DNA of 14,962 nucleotides from Clostridia bacterium (lineage in GTDB: Bacteria; Bacillota; Clostridia; Christensenellales; Aristaeellaceae), in assembly GCA_024404275.1 (NCBI GenBank), contig JAKSQG010000026.1, positions 1-14,962 on the forward strand, in the 5' to 3' direction. The position numbers were made by a program, and so were the translations under genes. The notes under the pieces are model-generated. The model saw only the letters and a list, made by a program, of their open reading frames with translations. It did no database searches and had not been told where the DNA came from. Numbering within the stretch: position 1 is the stretch's first letter; each line of letters starts with the position of its first letter. Positions 1 through 7,926 of the stretch are shown piece after piece.

Positions 1-2
1 AG

Positions 3-77
3 TATATGCTGGGTGTTGATACCATTCCCGATACCATGCAGCTGGTCTGCGGCGATACCACCATCGTCCTCAGGTAA
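3..77 (+). CDS. 3' end of an unidentified gene (partial)
   Basis: The third frame is open from the window edge to a TAA at 75-77 and encodes 24 residues ending DTTIVLR. It lies directly upstream of a strong terminator, as expected for a true gene end. Another frame is open from position 13 to 228, but it runs straight through the terminator hairpin and is probably chance. The product cannot be identified from so short a tail. Confidence 0.5.
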   Translation, partial: YMLGVDTIPDTMQLVCGDTTIVLR

Positions 78-85
78 TCGATTCT

Positions 86-128
86 GCCGGGGAAGGGATT
101 TCTCCTTTCCCCGGCTTTCTGCTGTTTT
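86..128 (+). terminator. Intrinsic terminator after the left-edge gene
   Basis: A 12-bp stem (86-97 with 104-115, one G-T pair) encloses a 6-base loop and is followed by a T-rich tract (TTTCT, then GCTGTTTT). It starts nine bases after the TAA at 75-77 and supports that frame as a real gene end. Confidence 0.85.
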
Positions 129-228
129 GGGATCATGCGTCCAAGATGGGCCGAATCGGCCTTATTTTGCTCTTCATCATGCTTTGCGTGAGGCTGGAGG
201 ATTGGATCCGGCGGCATACACCGGATGA

Positions 229-257
229 TTGAGATTGGCATGGATTTGTGGTATGAT
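229..257 (+). promoter_or_regulatory. Sigma-A promoter of the first Gfo/Idh/MocA gene
   Basis: TTGAGA (229-234), a 17-base spacer and TATGAT (252-257), with an extended -10 TG at 249-250. The predicted start near 264 gives a leader of about 95 bases. A 6-bp dyad (ATCCGG at 206-211 with CCGGAT at 221-226) sits just upstream of the -35 and could be an operator. Apart from these elements I see nothing in 129-358. Confidence 0.7.
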
Positions 258-358
258 TCATTTTGGATATCATGATCGACCATTAAGATGTGCCGTATCT
301 CTTTTTTGCGCGGATCGCGAAAACACGCGGGTGAATTGCCCGGAAATGGAGCATAGTC

Positions 359-1399
359 ATGAAAAAGCTTAAAATCGCCGTCATCGGCTGCGGCAGGATC
401 GCAGTCGTATATCAGGGAATTCTCGCCTCCCTGAGCGATGAGATCGATGTGGTGTTGGCCATGGACAAGGTGCCGGAGAGAGCCGAGGCGTTTGCCGCAC
501 ACTTTCCGGGGTGTCAGTCCGCATCGGACGTAACAGCAAAGGGTTTCCGTGCCGCTCTGCAGCAGACCAGGCCGGACCTGATCCACATCCTGCTTCCGCA
601 TCACCTGCACGCGGAATATGCCATCGCCGCGTTGGAGGAAGGCGTCCATGTTCTGACAGAGAAGCCGATCGCCATCACCCTTCATGACGCGGATCGCATG
701 ATGGAAGCGGAAGCCGCAAGCGGAAAGCAGCTTGGCGTCATCTTCCAGAACCGTTATATTGATGGTGTGCAGCGGGTACGCCATCTGATCGCAAGCGGAG
801 AAATGGGAGCAGTGAAAGGGGCATACTCTTTATTAGCGTGGCATCGCCCGCCGAGCTATTACGAATGCGATTGGAAAGGCAAATGGGAAACCGAGGGAGG
901 CGGTGTAATCATCGATCAGGCGATCCACTCCATTGACCTTGTCCGCTATATGACGGGATTGGAAGTGGTGAAGATTCAGGGGCATACCGGCCGCCGTGTG
1001 CTGGAGACCATCGATGTGGAAGACGAAGCCGATGCTGCCCTGACGCTGAGCAATGGTGCGGTGTATGCGTTTTTTGCCTGCAATTATTACACCAGCAACA
1101 GCCCGATCCGCATAGAGATCGATTGTGAAAACGCCGCAGCCCTGCTCACTTTTGAACACATGGAGATCAACTGGAAGGACGGTCGCCGGGAGGTCATCGA
1201 GGCGACCACGGCAAACGGCACATCCGGTGAAGGATACTGGGGCAAATCTCACGAAAAGCAGATCCGGGCAGCCTATCGGGCGTTGAGAGAGGGAGAGAAG
1301 ATACCGTGGCGTCCGCAGGATGCCGCAAAAACTCTGGCGATCGTTAATGGCATTTATGAATCGGCCCGCACAAACAGCGTCGTGAAGCTGAACGGATAA
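359..1399 (+). CDS. Gfo/Idh/MocA family NAD(P)-dependent oxidoreductase
   Basis: Predicted cytoplasmic sugar or cyclitol dehydrogenase of 346 residues, the usual length for the family. The N-terminal Rossmann fold carries the dinucleotide-binding glycines (VIGCGRIA, residues 8-15). The EKP motif at 101-103 supplies the family's lysine, and D186, H190 and D193 in the GGVIIDQAIHSID segment match its substrate-binding Asp/His residues. The C-terminal half is the alpha/beta substrate domain. The start is supported by TGGAG seven bases upstream. The gene stands alone between its own promoter and a terminator, and converges with the GH3 gene. Substrate is unknown: myo-inositol, glucose-type sugars and 3-keto-glycosides are all used by relatives. 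The family is sure, the specific reaction is not. Confidence 0.93.
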   Translation: MKKLKIAVIGCGRIAVVYQGILASLSDEIDVVLAMDKVPERAEAFAAHFPGCQSASDVTAKGFRAALQQTRPDLIHILLPHHLHAEYAIAALEEGVHVLTEKPIAITLHDADRMMEAEAASGKQLGVIFQNRYIDGVQRVRHLIASGEMGAVKGAYSLLAWHRPPSYYECDWKGKWETEGGGVIIDQAIHSIDLVRYMTGLEVVKIQGHTGRRVLETIDVEDEADAALTLSNGAVYAFFACNYYTSNSPIRIEIDCENAAALLTFEHMEINWKDGRREVIEATTANGTSGEGYWGKSHEKQIRAAYRALREGEKIPWRPQDAAKTLAIVNGIYESARTNSVVKLNG

Positions 1400-1429
1400 A
1401 ATCATATTCCCATTTATTCCAAAACAATG

Positions 1430-1470
1430 GCCCTCCCGTGGGTGTTTGTTCACCGTCGGGAGGGCTTTTT
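1430..1470 (+). terminator. Terminator between convergent genes, possibly bidirectional
   Basis: A perfect 9-bp GC-rich stem (1430-1438 with 1457-1465) with an inner GGTG/CACC pairing is followed on the plus strand by TTTTT (1466-1470). Read from the minus strand, the same hairpin is followed by a weaker T-rich stretch (CATTGTTTT), so it may also end the GH3 transcript, whose stop lies only 35 bases away. Confidence 0.88.
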
Positions 1471-1504
1471 GTGTGGATATTATTTGGCTTGGAAAGTGTT
1501 TGCG

Positions 1505-3949
1505 TTACTGAACAGTGGTCTGCACGGTATAGCTGCGCCTTCCCATCAGATCGACCTGCTGACCGGTAAGCGTGATGTGCTTTTCATCGCGGATATCCAT
1601 GGCGCTCACACCCAGTTTGAGCTCCGCCTCACCGGGTTCCACCCCATAAACCATTTCCTCGTTGTAATATCCCAGAGAGGAGGCGGTCAGGCGGAAGGTG
1701 ATGCGTTTGCTTTCACCGGGGGCAAGGCTGACGCGCTTAAAGGCGACCAGCTTCATGTTGGGCTGGATCACATGGGCGCCGGAGAAGTGATAATACAGCT
1801 GAATGACTTCATCGCCCGCACGGTCACCGGTGTTGGTCACGGTGCAGGATACGTCGATACTGCCGTCCGTCGGCAGCTCTGCAGATGAAAGCTCCATCGG
1901 CCCCACACGGAATTGGGTGTAGCTCAGACCATGACCGAACGGGAAAAGAGGCAGAGCGGTATCATCCACGTAGCCGCCGGAAAAGATCAGGCTGGCATTC
2001 GGATCGACGCCGCCTGAGTAGCCGGAGCCGACGCGATGGTTATACGTGATCGGCAACTGTCCGATATGATGCGGAATGGTGCAGGTCAGATGACCGCCGG
2101 GGTTGGCGGTGCCGTCCAGTACATCCGTCAGGACCGAACCGGCATCCGTACCGGGCATAAACGCCTGGACCATAGCGGAAACATGATCCTTTGCCCACGG
2201 CAGCGCGAAGATACCGGGGCCATAGAGCACCAGCACGACAGGCTTTCCGACTGCGCACACAGCCTCCAGCAGCTGCTGCTGAACGCCCGGCAGGCCCAAA
2301 TGACTGCGGTCCTTGCCTTCTCCGCCGGTCACATTGAACCAACCGCAGTTGCCGCCCATCGCCATTACGACCACGTCGCTTTCGGCGGCAGCCTGTATGG
2401 CTGCATCAAAGCCGGCGGTGCTTTCGTCAATAATATCGCAGCCCTGCGCATAAGTGACTTCAAAACGATCGTTCAAAACATCCTTCAGGCTGCGGGAACC
2501 CATACGTTTCAGCAACGTCGGCAGATCGTCCATCCCGGCCCGGGCTGTTTCATCATACAAGGCCATCATGGAGGCAAACATGTTCAGCGTGCCCTTGGGT
2601 TTCTTTTCTTTGGCGGCTTCATCAGCAATGCCGTTGAAGGTGACGCTCGAATCATCTGCTGCGCCGGCGGTCATCATTTCGATATAAGCCGGATAGGTAT
2701 AACCGCTGATCGGGTAGCGCATGTTATCGGCGTGCGGACCAATCACCGCGAGTTTCGTGCCCTTTTTCAGCGGAAGGATGCCGTCGTTCTTCAGCAGTAC
2801 AATGGAATCCGCGGCAATTTTGCGGCTGAGCGCGGACTTTTCGGCATTGTTCATGGCGGCACGGACGGCGTCGATATCCACATAGGGATTTTCAAAAAGA
2901 CCATACTCAAACTTGATGGTCAAGATGCGGCGCACGGATTCATCCAGCAACGCCTCATCCAGTTCGCCGCTGCGAACATAATCCGGCAGCTGGCGGTAAG
3001 CGCCGCCGACCGGGATCTCGGTATCCAGGCCACCCTTTTTGGCCAGAAGACCGGCTTCCTTGTAGGTATTCGCGATATGAAAATAGTTGAACATCTTCAT
3101 GATGCCGGCGCCGTCGGAAGTCAGCATGCCGCGGAACTTCATGGTATCGCGCAGCAGGGTGCGGGCCACCTTTTTGTTCGCACCGACGCACAGACCGTCT
3201 ATTTCACCGTAATTGGCCATCATGCCGGACACATCTGCTTCTTTGGCGGCAGCCTCAAAAGGCGTGGCAAAAACCTCATACAGTTCACGGTCATTGATGC
3301 GGGAGACAGCGCAGTTCAGACCGCCCTGACTGTCTGCATATCCGAGAAAGTGCTTGGCGATACAAGCCGGGCCGTTGATCTTGTTTCCCTGCATACCGCG
3401 TACATAGCCGATGCCCATCTGGCTGATCAGGTAGGGGTCCTCACCGTAGGTTTCGTAGGTGCGCCCCCAGCGCGGATCGCGGGATACATCAATTACGGGG
3501 CTCATCGCGCTGTTGATGCCCACGGCACGGCTCTCCTGACCGATGACAGCGGCCATTTCCTCTGCCAGCTCGGGCTTCCAGGTACAGCCGAGGTTGATCT
3601 GGGCGGGAAACAGTGTGCCGCCTGCTCCAGGATAACCGCAAAGGTTTTCGGACTGAAGCGCAACGGGGATCCCGAGACGTGTTTCCTCGACAAAATAGCG
3701 CTGCAGCGTGTTGCTCATCTCAGCAATCTGTACCGGATCAGCCAGACCGGTCATGGAGTACTGCGTAAAACGGCCATGACCGTTGGGAAAATTTTTGCGC
3801 AGCTTTTCAACGGAGACCCGGCCGTTTTCTATAAAGCTGGCGGGCAGGTCACCGCACAGTTGGGCAGCCTTCTCCTCCAGCGTCATGCGGGACAAAAGGT
3901 CTTCCACACGTGCTGCAACCGGTTGTTTGGGATCCTTATATAGCTCCAT
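1505..3949 (-). CDS. Glycoside hydrolase family 3 protein (beta-glucosidase-like)
   Basis: An 814-residue GH3 exo-glycosidase expected to release terminal beta-linked sugars by a retaining mechanism. The (beta/alpha)8 domain spans about 1-350, with RDPRWGRTYETYGEDP at 158-173, KHF at 199-201 and the nucleophile region RGMLTSD, giving D279. The second alpha/beta domain spans about 375-640; GEGKDRSHLGLPG (543-555) fits the acid/base loop, with E544 the likely acid. FPFGHGLSY (669-677) leads into a fibronectin-III-like domain at about 695-790. No PA14 insert and no signal peptide are seen, so it is probably cytoplasmic and acts on imported oligosaccharides. AAGGAGG lies nine bases before the start. 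SDG replaces the commoner SDW after the nucleophile, so the sugar specificity (gluco, xylo, galacto or N-acetylglucosamine) is not assigned. Confidence 0.95.
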   Translation of the reverse strand: MELYKDPKQPVAARVEDLLSRMTLEEKAAQLCGDLPASFIENGRVSVEKLRKNFPNGHGRFTQYSMTGLADPVQIAEMSNTLQRYFVEETRLGIPVALQSENLCGYPGAGGTLFPAQINLGCTWKPELAEEMAAVIGQESRAVGINSAMSPVIDVSRDPRWGRTYETYGEDPYLISQMGIGYVRGMQGNKINGPACIAKHFLGYADSQGGLNCAVSRINDRELYEVFATPFEAAAKEADVSGMMANYGEIDGLCVGANKKVARTLLRDTMKFRGMLTSDGAGIMKMFNYFHIANTYKEAGLLAKKGGLDTEIPVGGAYRQLPDYVRSGELDEALLDESVRRILTIKFEYGLFENPYVDIDAVRAAMNNAEKSALSRKIAADSIVLLKNDGILPLKKGTKLAVIGPHADNMRYPISGYTYPAYIEMMTAGAADDSSVTFNGIADEAAKEKKPKGTLNMFASMMALYDETARAGMDDLPTLLKRMGSRSLKDVLNDRFEVTYAQGCDIIDESTAGFDAAIQAAAESDVVVMAMGGNCGWFNVTGGEGKDRSHLGLPGVQQQLLEAVCAVGKPVVLVLYGPGIFALPWAKDHVSAMVQAFMPGTDAGSVLTDVLDGTANPGGHLTCTIPHHIGQLPITYNHRVGSGYSGGVDPNASLIFSGGYVDDTALPLFPFGHGLSYTQFRVGPMELSSAELPTDGSIDVSCTVTNTGDRAGDEVIQLYYHFSGAHVIQPNMKLVAFKRVSLAPGESKRITFRLTASSLGYYNEEMVYGVEPGEAELKLGVSAMDIRDEKHITLTGQQVDLMGRRSYTVQTTVQ

Positions 3950-3993
3950 TTCGCCGTGCCTCCTTATACACCTGAAGGAATTTTGATATGTTC

Positions 3994-4022
3994 AGCATAC
4001 ACACGATCATCGCTTCTGTCAA
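3994..4022 (-). promoter_or_regulatory. Sigma-A promoter of the GH3 gene
   Basis: On the minus strand TTGACA (4022-4017), a 17-base spacer and TATGCT (3999-3994). The predicted start near 3987 leaves a leader of about 38 bases ending in AAGGAGG. It is divergent from the DUF4838 promoter about 70 bases away, so the two could share a regulator. Confidence 0.78.
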
Positions 4023-4044
4023 GGGGATCGCAGCTGCTGTTGCA

Positions 4045-4059
4045 TTGAAAACGTTGTAT
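4045..4059. promoter_or_regulatory. Possible degenerate cre/LacI-type operator half-site
   Basis: TTGAAAACGTTGTAT matches the left half of the CcpA/LacI-type operator pattern (WTGNAANCG) and holds the palindrome AACGTT at its centre, but the right half does not match. It lies between the two divergent promoters, a sensible place for carbon-source control. The same nine bases TTGAAAACG recur at 12547-12555 in the gap before the GH4 gene. This is a weak call. Confidence 0.25.
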
Positions 4060-4088
4060 AATTTGGCAGAAAATTGTTCAAATTGTCC

Positions 4089-4118
4089 TTGACAAGTCGA
4101 TGCAGACTGTATTATTAT
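4089..4118 (+). promoter_or_regulatory. Sigma-A promoter of the DUF4838/ABC transporter cluster
   Basis: TTGACA (4089-4094) is followed after 18 bases by TATTAT (4113-4118). A TATAAT (4116-4121) overlaps it at a less favourable 21-base spacing. The leader to the start at 4193 would be about 65-70 bases. A second TATAAT at 4057-4062 lacks a good -35. Confidence 0.65.
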
Positions 4119-4192
4119 AATGCCATCTGTATGTTTGTATCACTGTCCAAACAAACCGATGATGAACCCACCGGCTCAAAGAACGGTCCCAT

Positions 4193-5527
4193 ATGAATAC
4201 TGTAAATAAGAATGAAGACAGGGTCATTTCCTTTGCCTCTGATGAACTTCGGCAATATTTGCTTCTGGGCGGCCTCACACCCGGGCAGCTGCCTGTCATC
4301 CGTTTATCGGTCCGCGATGCTTCGGCATGGGATGCGTTTTCCTGCGAAGCGGCAGCGGATGCCATCACAATCTGCGGAACAAATCCCCGCAGCGTCCTGA
4401 TTGGCTGCTATGCCTATCTGAAACGGCTCGGCTTCCGTTTTCTTGCTCCGGGCGCAAACCATACGGTGATTCCATCTCTGGACGGTCCGTCTTCCCTGAC
4501 CGTATCACGCTTTGAGGAAAAGGCTGACTGCTTCCACCGTGGCGTGTGCATCGAAGGCTCCATGTCGCAGGAAAATCTGCTGGATTATATCGAATGGATG
4601 CCCAAGGCCGGTCTGAACGCCTGTTTCCTGCAATTTTTCCGCCCTGATGTGTTCTTCACACGTTGGTACAGGCATGAGAATAATCCGCTGCTGCCTGCAG
4701 AAGAACTGACAGAAGATCGTCTTGCCGCCATGGACCGCTGTGTCACCGAAGCATGTACCCGCCGCGGACTGATGATCCACCGTGTCGGCCATGGCTGGAC
4801 CTCGCGTGCACTTGGCTATTCCGGAAATGGCTGGCAGCGCGAACCCGAGCCGACCGATCCCGTTCTGCGGCGCCGCATCGCACAGCTGAAGGGGGAACGC
4901 AAGCTATTCGGCGGTGTCCCCGCCAACACCAACCTTTGCTACAGCTGTCCTGATGTCCGCGATGCGCTGATTCGGGAGGTATGTGAATATGCCTCCGCGC
5001 ATCCCGAAACAGATTACCTGCACTTCTGGCTGGCGGATACGCATAACAATGTCTGTGAATGTGAAGACTGCCGGCGTACGACCCTTTCGGATCAGTATGT
5101 TGAGATCCTGAACGCGCTGGATGAGGCGCTGACCGAACGCGGACTTACAACACGGATCGTATTTTTGCTGTATCAGGAGCTGCTCTATCCGCCAAAGTTG
5201 ACGCGTTTCAGGCATCCGGAGCGCTTCACGATGATGTTTGCCCCGATCTCCAGAACCTTTGAATCTTCCTATCCCGAGAAGGTCGACGATACCCGAATTG
5301 TTCCCTGGGTGCGCAATCACATGCACCTGCCGGTTGGCATCGATGAAAACCTCGCTTTTTACCGCCAATGGCGCGAAGTGTTCAAAGGGGACGCCTTCAT
5401 TTATGATTATCATTTGGGACGCGCCCACTACGGCGATCTCGGATACATGACGATCGCACGGACACTTCACCGCGATCTGCAGCGGCTGCATGTGCTTGGC
5501 TTCAGCGGCATGGTCGCCTGTCAGTAG
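4193..5527 (+). CDS. DUF4838 glycosidase-like protein, N-terminal 444 residues (ends at in-frame TAG)
   Basis: Residues 1-95 resemble the small alpha/beta domain that precedes the barrel in GH20 and GH67 enzymes (SDELRQYL near 16, GCYAYLKRLGFRFLAPG at 71-87). From about 110 the DUF4838 region follows, with its hallmark FWLADTHNNVCECEDCR (278-294; Cys at 288, 290 and 293) and SDQYVEILN (299-307). The family is widespread in carbohydrate clusters; to my knowledge its catalytic activity is not firmly established. No signal peptide is seen. The reading frame is cut by TAG at 5525-5527 right after SGMVACQ, a conserved-looking stretch, and homology resumes in the same frame on the far side, so the intact protein would have about 614 residues. 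No good ribosome binding site precedes the ATG at 4193, so the start is less certain. It heads the transporter operon. Confidence 0.75.
   Translation: MNTVNKNEDRVISFASDELRQYLLLGGLTPGQLPVIRLSVRDASAWDAFSCEAAADAITICGTNPRSVLIGCYAYLKRLGFRFLAPGANHTVIPSLDGPSSLTVSRFEEKADCFHRGVCIEGSMSQENLLDYIEWMPKAGLNACFLQFFRPDVFFTRWYRHENNPLLPAEELTEDRLAAMDRCVTEACTRRGLMIHRVGHGWTSRALGYSGNGWQREPEPTDPVLRRRIAQLKGERKLFGGVPANTNLCYSCPDVRDALIREVCEYASAHPETDYLHFWLADTHNNVCECEDCRRTTLSDQYVEILNALDEALTERGLTTRIVFLLYQELLYPPKLTRFRHPERFTMMFAPISRTFESSYPEKVDDTRIVPWVRNHMHLPVGIDENLAFYRQWREVFKGDAFIYDYHLGRAHYGDLGYMTIARTLHRDLQRLHVLGFSGMVACQ
5525..5527 (+). other. In-frame amber (TAG) codon within the DUF4838 reading frame
   Basis: The codon is CAG-TAG-CTG. 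Both sides are in frame, 5528 onward continuing the same family. One base change from CAG, TCG, TTG, AAG, GAG, TGG, TAC or TAT would produce it. Candidate explanations are a recent nonsense mutation, a sequencing or assembly error, amber suppression, or a reassigned TAG. No ribosome binding site for a restart is visible near 5534 or 5540. Confidence 0.85.
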
Positions 5528-5533
5528 CTGCGG

Positions 5534-6037
5534 GTGCTGATGCCATCCGCCCTACCGATCGATCTGATGGGGCAAACGCTCTGGAACCGCAGTACGGATT
5601 TCGATACCGCGGCGCAGGAGCACTTTTGTGCCCTGTACGGGGCAGACGCCGGATGGGTATGCCATTATCTTGAAGAGATCTCCGACTTGTGCGATACCGA
5701 TTACACCAATGCAAACGGCCCCCGGCTTCGTCCGGATTTGGCACCGCGTTATGAACGGATCGCCGCCCTGTCGCAGGCTGCGGCACAGCACAAAATGGAT
5801 CCCTCTCCCGCAGCGGAACGGCTGCAGGCGACCATTGCGCAAAATATCCTGCACGCGCAGGCGCTGGCAGCACTGGCAGCCGGGGATGAAGCGCTGGCCT
5901 CAGAACGCTTCCGCGCCTACTGCAGCCTGATCCGCAGCAGTGAGACCCGCTTCCAGCCCGACCTTGATGTCTATCGGATGATCGAGGTTTCCGAAAAATT
6001 CACCGGTCTGAGGGAGCATCTCCCCTTTCAGGCATAA
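5534..6037 (+). pseudogene. DUF4838 protein, C-terminal part downstream of the in-frame TAG
   Basis: This is the continuation of the gene at 4193, in the same frame (5534 minus 4193 is 447 codons). The residues LPIDLMGQTLWNRSTDFD, then a helical region with HFCALYGADAGWVCHYLEEI, look like the normal C-terminal helical end of DUF4838 proteins. The nominal first codon is a GTG at 5534, with an ATG at 5540, but neither has a Shine-Dalgarno sequence, so independent translation is unlikely. If TAG is read through, this is simply the last 170 or so residues of a 614-residue protein; otherwise it is the tail of a broken gene. It ends with TAA, 25 bases before the permease start. Confidence 0.7.
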
Positions 6038-6062
6038 CAAATATCAGAAGGGATTGAACGCC

Positions 6063-6986
6063 ATGAGCACGATCAAGCTAACCAAAGCGCAGCGAAAAAA
6101 CCGGATCAAACTGAATCTGTGGTGTTGGTCCTTCGTTTCCATGACGCTGATCTTCTATATCCTGTTCCAGGGATATCCGATCATCCGCTCCATCTACTAC
6201 TCACTGTTCAACTGGTCCGGCATGACAAGCAACATGACCTATGTCGGTCTGGACAATTACAAAACGCTTCTGGCAGACAATCTGTTCTGGGGCGCGTTCA
6301 AAAACAGCTTCCGGTACATGGTGATGGTCGTGCCGCTGGAGGTCGTCATCTCGCTGTTCTTCGCCTACCTGCTCAATGACGAAAAGCTGCGCGGGCGCAC
6401 CGCCTACCGTATCATGCTCTTCATGCCCGTCGTCGTGACCGCGTCCATCGTCGGTATCGTGATGGTGTTCATCTGGTCTTCCACCGGCATTGTCAACAAC
6501 ACGCTGGTCGGTCTGGGCGCCATTCCCAAAGCGATCAACTGGCTGGGCAACAAAAAGTACGCCATGCAGACCGTTGTCATCGTCTCCGTCTGGAAAGACA
6601 TGGGTACCTACATGATCTACTGGCTGGCAGCGCTGCAGGGCGTGCCCGCGGATGTAATCGAAGCCGCCAATGTGGACGGCGCGACCCGTGTACAGACATT
6701 CTTCCGCGTCGTTGTGCCGATTATTCTGCCGACCGCCGGCATCATCGTCATCCTCTGCACCATCAACTCCCTGAAGGCGTTTGACCTGATCCAGACACTG
6801 ACCGGCGGCGGACCGTTCTATGCAACAGACGTCATTGCCACCTTCGTTTACCGTACAGCCTTCACCTCTGAGATGGGTCTCCCGCGCTTCGGCTATGCAT
6901 CCGCCGCGGCCACGCTGTTCGGCTTTGTGGTCATCATCATCGGTGCCGTGCTGAACACCGTCAAGGGCAAGCTGCAGCAGCAGTGA
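6063..6986 (+). CDS. ABC sugar transporter permease, MalF/UgpA type
   Basis: An inner-membrane subunit (307 residues) of a carbohydrate importer of the CUT1 class. About six hydrophobic segments are visible, starting with one at roughly residues 17-43. The cytoplasmic EAA loop, EAANVDGATRVQTFFRVVVP with E200 as first residue, would dock onto the ATPase. The ATG at 6063 is preferred to a TTG at 6054 because AGAAGGGA ends nine bases before the ATG but abuts the TTG. It is the first of two permeases, followed by its partner after only 16 bases. No ATP-binding subunit is encoded in the window, which is common for CUT1 systems served by a shared MsmK/UgpC-type ATPase. Substrate is not evident from sequence; the neighbours suggest an oligosaccharide or glycoside. 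Confidence 0.94.
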   Translation: MSTIKLTKAQRKNRIKLNLWCWSFVSMTLIFYILFQGYPIIRSIYYSLFNWSGMTSNMTYVGLDNYKTLLADNLFWGAFKNSFRYMVMVVPLEVVISLFFAYLLNDEKLRGRTAYRIMLFMPVVVTASIVGIVMVFIWSSTGIVNNTLVGLGAIPKAINWLGNKKYAMQTVVIVSVWKDMGTYMIYWLAALQGVPADVIEAANVDGATRVQTFFRVVVPIILPTAGIIVILCTINSLKAFDLIQTLTGGGPFYATDVIATFVYRTAFTSEMGLPRFGYASAAATLFGFVVIIIGAVLNTVKGKLQQQ

Positions 6987-7002
6987 AAGGAGGATAATGA
7001 CT

Positions 7003-7866
7003 ATGACCGTTGCAAAGAATATCGGCAAAAAGAAGCATTTCGCCTTCAAGCCTTTCATGCTCCTCGCGCACGCTATCCTGCTGATCTGTTCATTGATCTG
7101 GATTTATCCGATCGTCTGGACGATCATCTCCTCCTTCAAGCCGCAGGCCAACTTCTTCAAAGAGCAGCTGAACCTGCTGCCCAGCATGATGACGCTGGAC
7201 AATTACATCCGTGTGTGGAGCAAGGCAAACTTTACCATCTACTTCACCAACTCCGTCATCGTAACGATCTGTACCGTCGCGCTGGTGCTGATTATGACCA
7301 ACATGGCAGGCTATGTGCTGGGACGCTATAAGTTCTTCGGCCGCGGCTTCCTGATGGCCCTGTTCCTTTCCTCTATTTGCATCCCGTTGGTTTCCACACT
7401 GATCCCCGTGTATCAGATCGTCAAAAGCATGGGCCTGATGGGCACGCGTCTGGGTCTGATTCTGAGCGGCGCCGGCGGCGCGCATGTCATCTTCCTGCTG
7501 CTGTTCTCCAGCTATTACTCCACGGTGCCAAACGAACTGGAGGAAGCGGCCAAGCTGGACGGCTGCGGCTTCCTGGGTACCTACATCAGCGTTATGGTCC
7601 CGCTGTCTTCTCCAATCACGACCACTGTGGTCATCATGGAATCCTTGTGGACGTGGAACGCCTTCCAGCTGCCGCTGATCCTGACGCTGAACAACCCCGC
7701 CTCCCGCACGCTGGCGGTCGGTCTGTACGCGTTCAAGGGTGAAAACGTGGTCGACTGGACCGGCATCTGCGCCGGCGGCGCCATCGCAATGGTTCCCATC
7801 ATCATCGTGTTCATCGCCTTCCAGAAGTTCTTCATCAACGGCATGGCCGGTGCCGTGAAGGGCTGA
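7003..7866 (+). CDS. ABC sugar transporter permease, MalG/UgpE type
   Basis: The second membrane subunit of the importer (287 residues). The N-terminal membrane segment at about 15-40 includes IYPIVWTIISSFKP, typical of MalG-like proteins, and there are about six segments in all. The EAA loop EAAKLDGCGFLGTYISVMVP begins at E181. Two ATG codons compete: 6997 is only three bases from AGGAGG (6988-6993) while 7003 is nine bases away, so 7003 is preferred. The ribosome binding site overlaps the stop region of the preceding permease, which implies coupled translation. It pairs with the permease at 6063 and is followed by the binding-protein gene. Confidence 0.93.
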   Translation: MTVAKNIGKKKHFAFKPFMLLAHAILLICSLIWIYPIVWTIISSFKPQANFFKEQLNLLPSMMTLDNYIRVWSKANFTIYFTNSVIVTICTVALVLIMTNMAGYVLGRYKFFGRGFLMALFLSSICIPLVSTLIPVYQIVKSMGLMGTRLGLILSGAGGAHVIFLLLFSSYYSTVPNELEEAAKLDGCGFLGTYISVMVPLSSPITTTVVIMESLWTWNAFQLPLILTLNNPASRTLAVGLYAFKGENVVDWTGICAGGAIAMVPIIIVFIAFQKFFINGMAGAVKG

Positions 7867-7880
7867 TCTTCCCACCGAAT

Positions 7881-7902
7881 GTTTTGCACCAAGGTGCATA
7901 AC
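7881..7902. repeat. 22-bp near-perfect inverted repeat before the binding-protein gene
   Basis: GTTTTGCACC-AA-GGTGCATAAC has arms matching at nine of ten positions. It lies between the permease stop (7866) and the ribosome binding site at about 7913-7919, and is followed by a T-run. It could be a regulator's operator, or an RNA hairpin that protects or separates the binding-protein message. The loop is very short for an RNA hairpin, which slightly favours a DNA site. Confidence 0.5.
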
Positions 7903-7926
7903 ATAAATTTTTTAGGAGGTTTTCTT

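Noticed and set aside
149..161. Palindrome GGCCGA-A-TCGGCC after the first terminator, followed by TTATTTT
   Set aside because: As RNA only a 4-bp stem can form around the loop; too weak for a second terminator and with no gene to serve.
13..228. 71-residue plus-strand frame at the left edge
   Set aside because: It passes through a strong terminator hairpin and its T-tract, has no ribosome binding site in view, and competes with a frame that ends just before that terminator.
2036..3943. Long plus-strand frame (635 codons) opposite the GH3 gene
   Set aside because: It is an antisense shadow of a GC-rich gene: its residues show no domain motifs, while the minus strand has all GH3 motifs, a ribosome binding site and a promoter.
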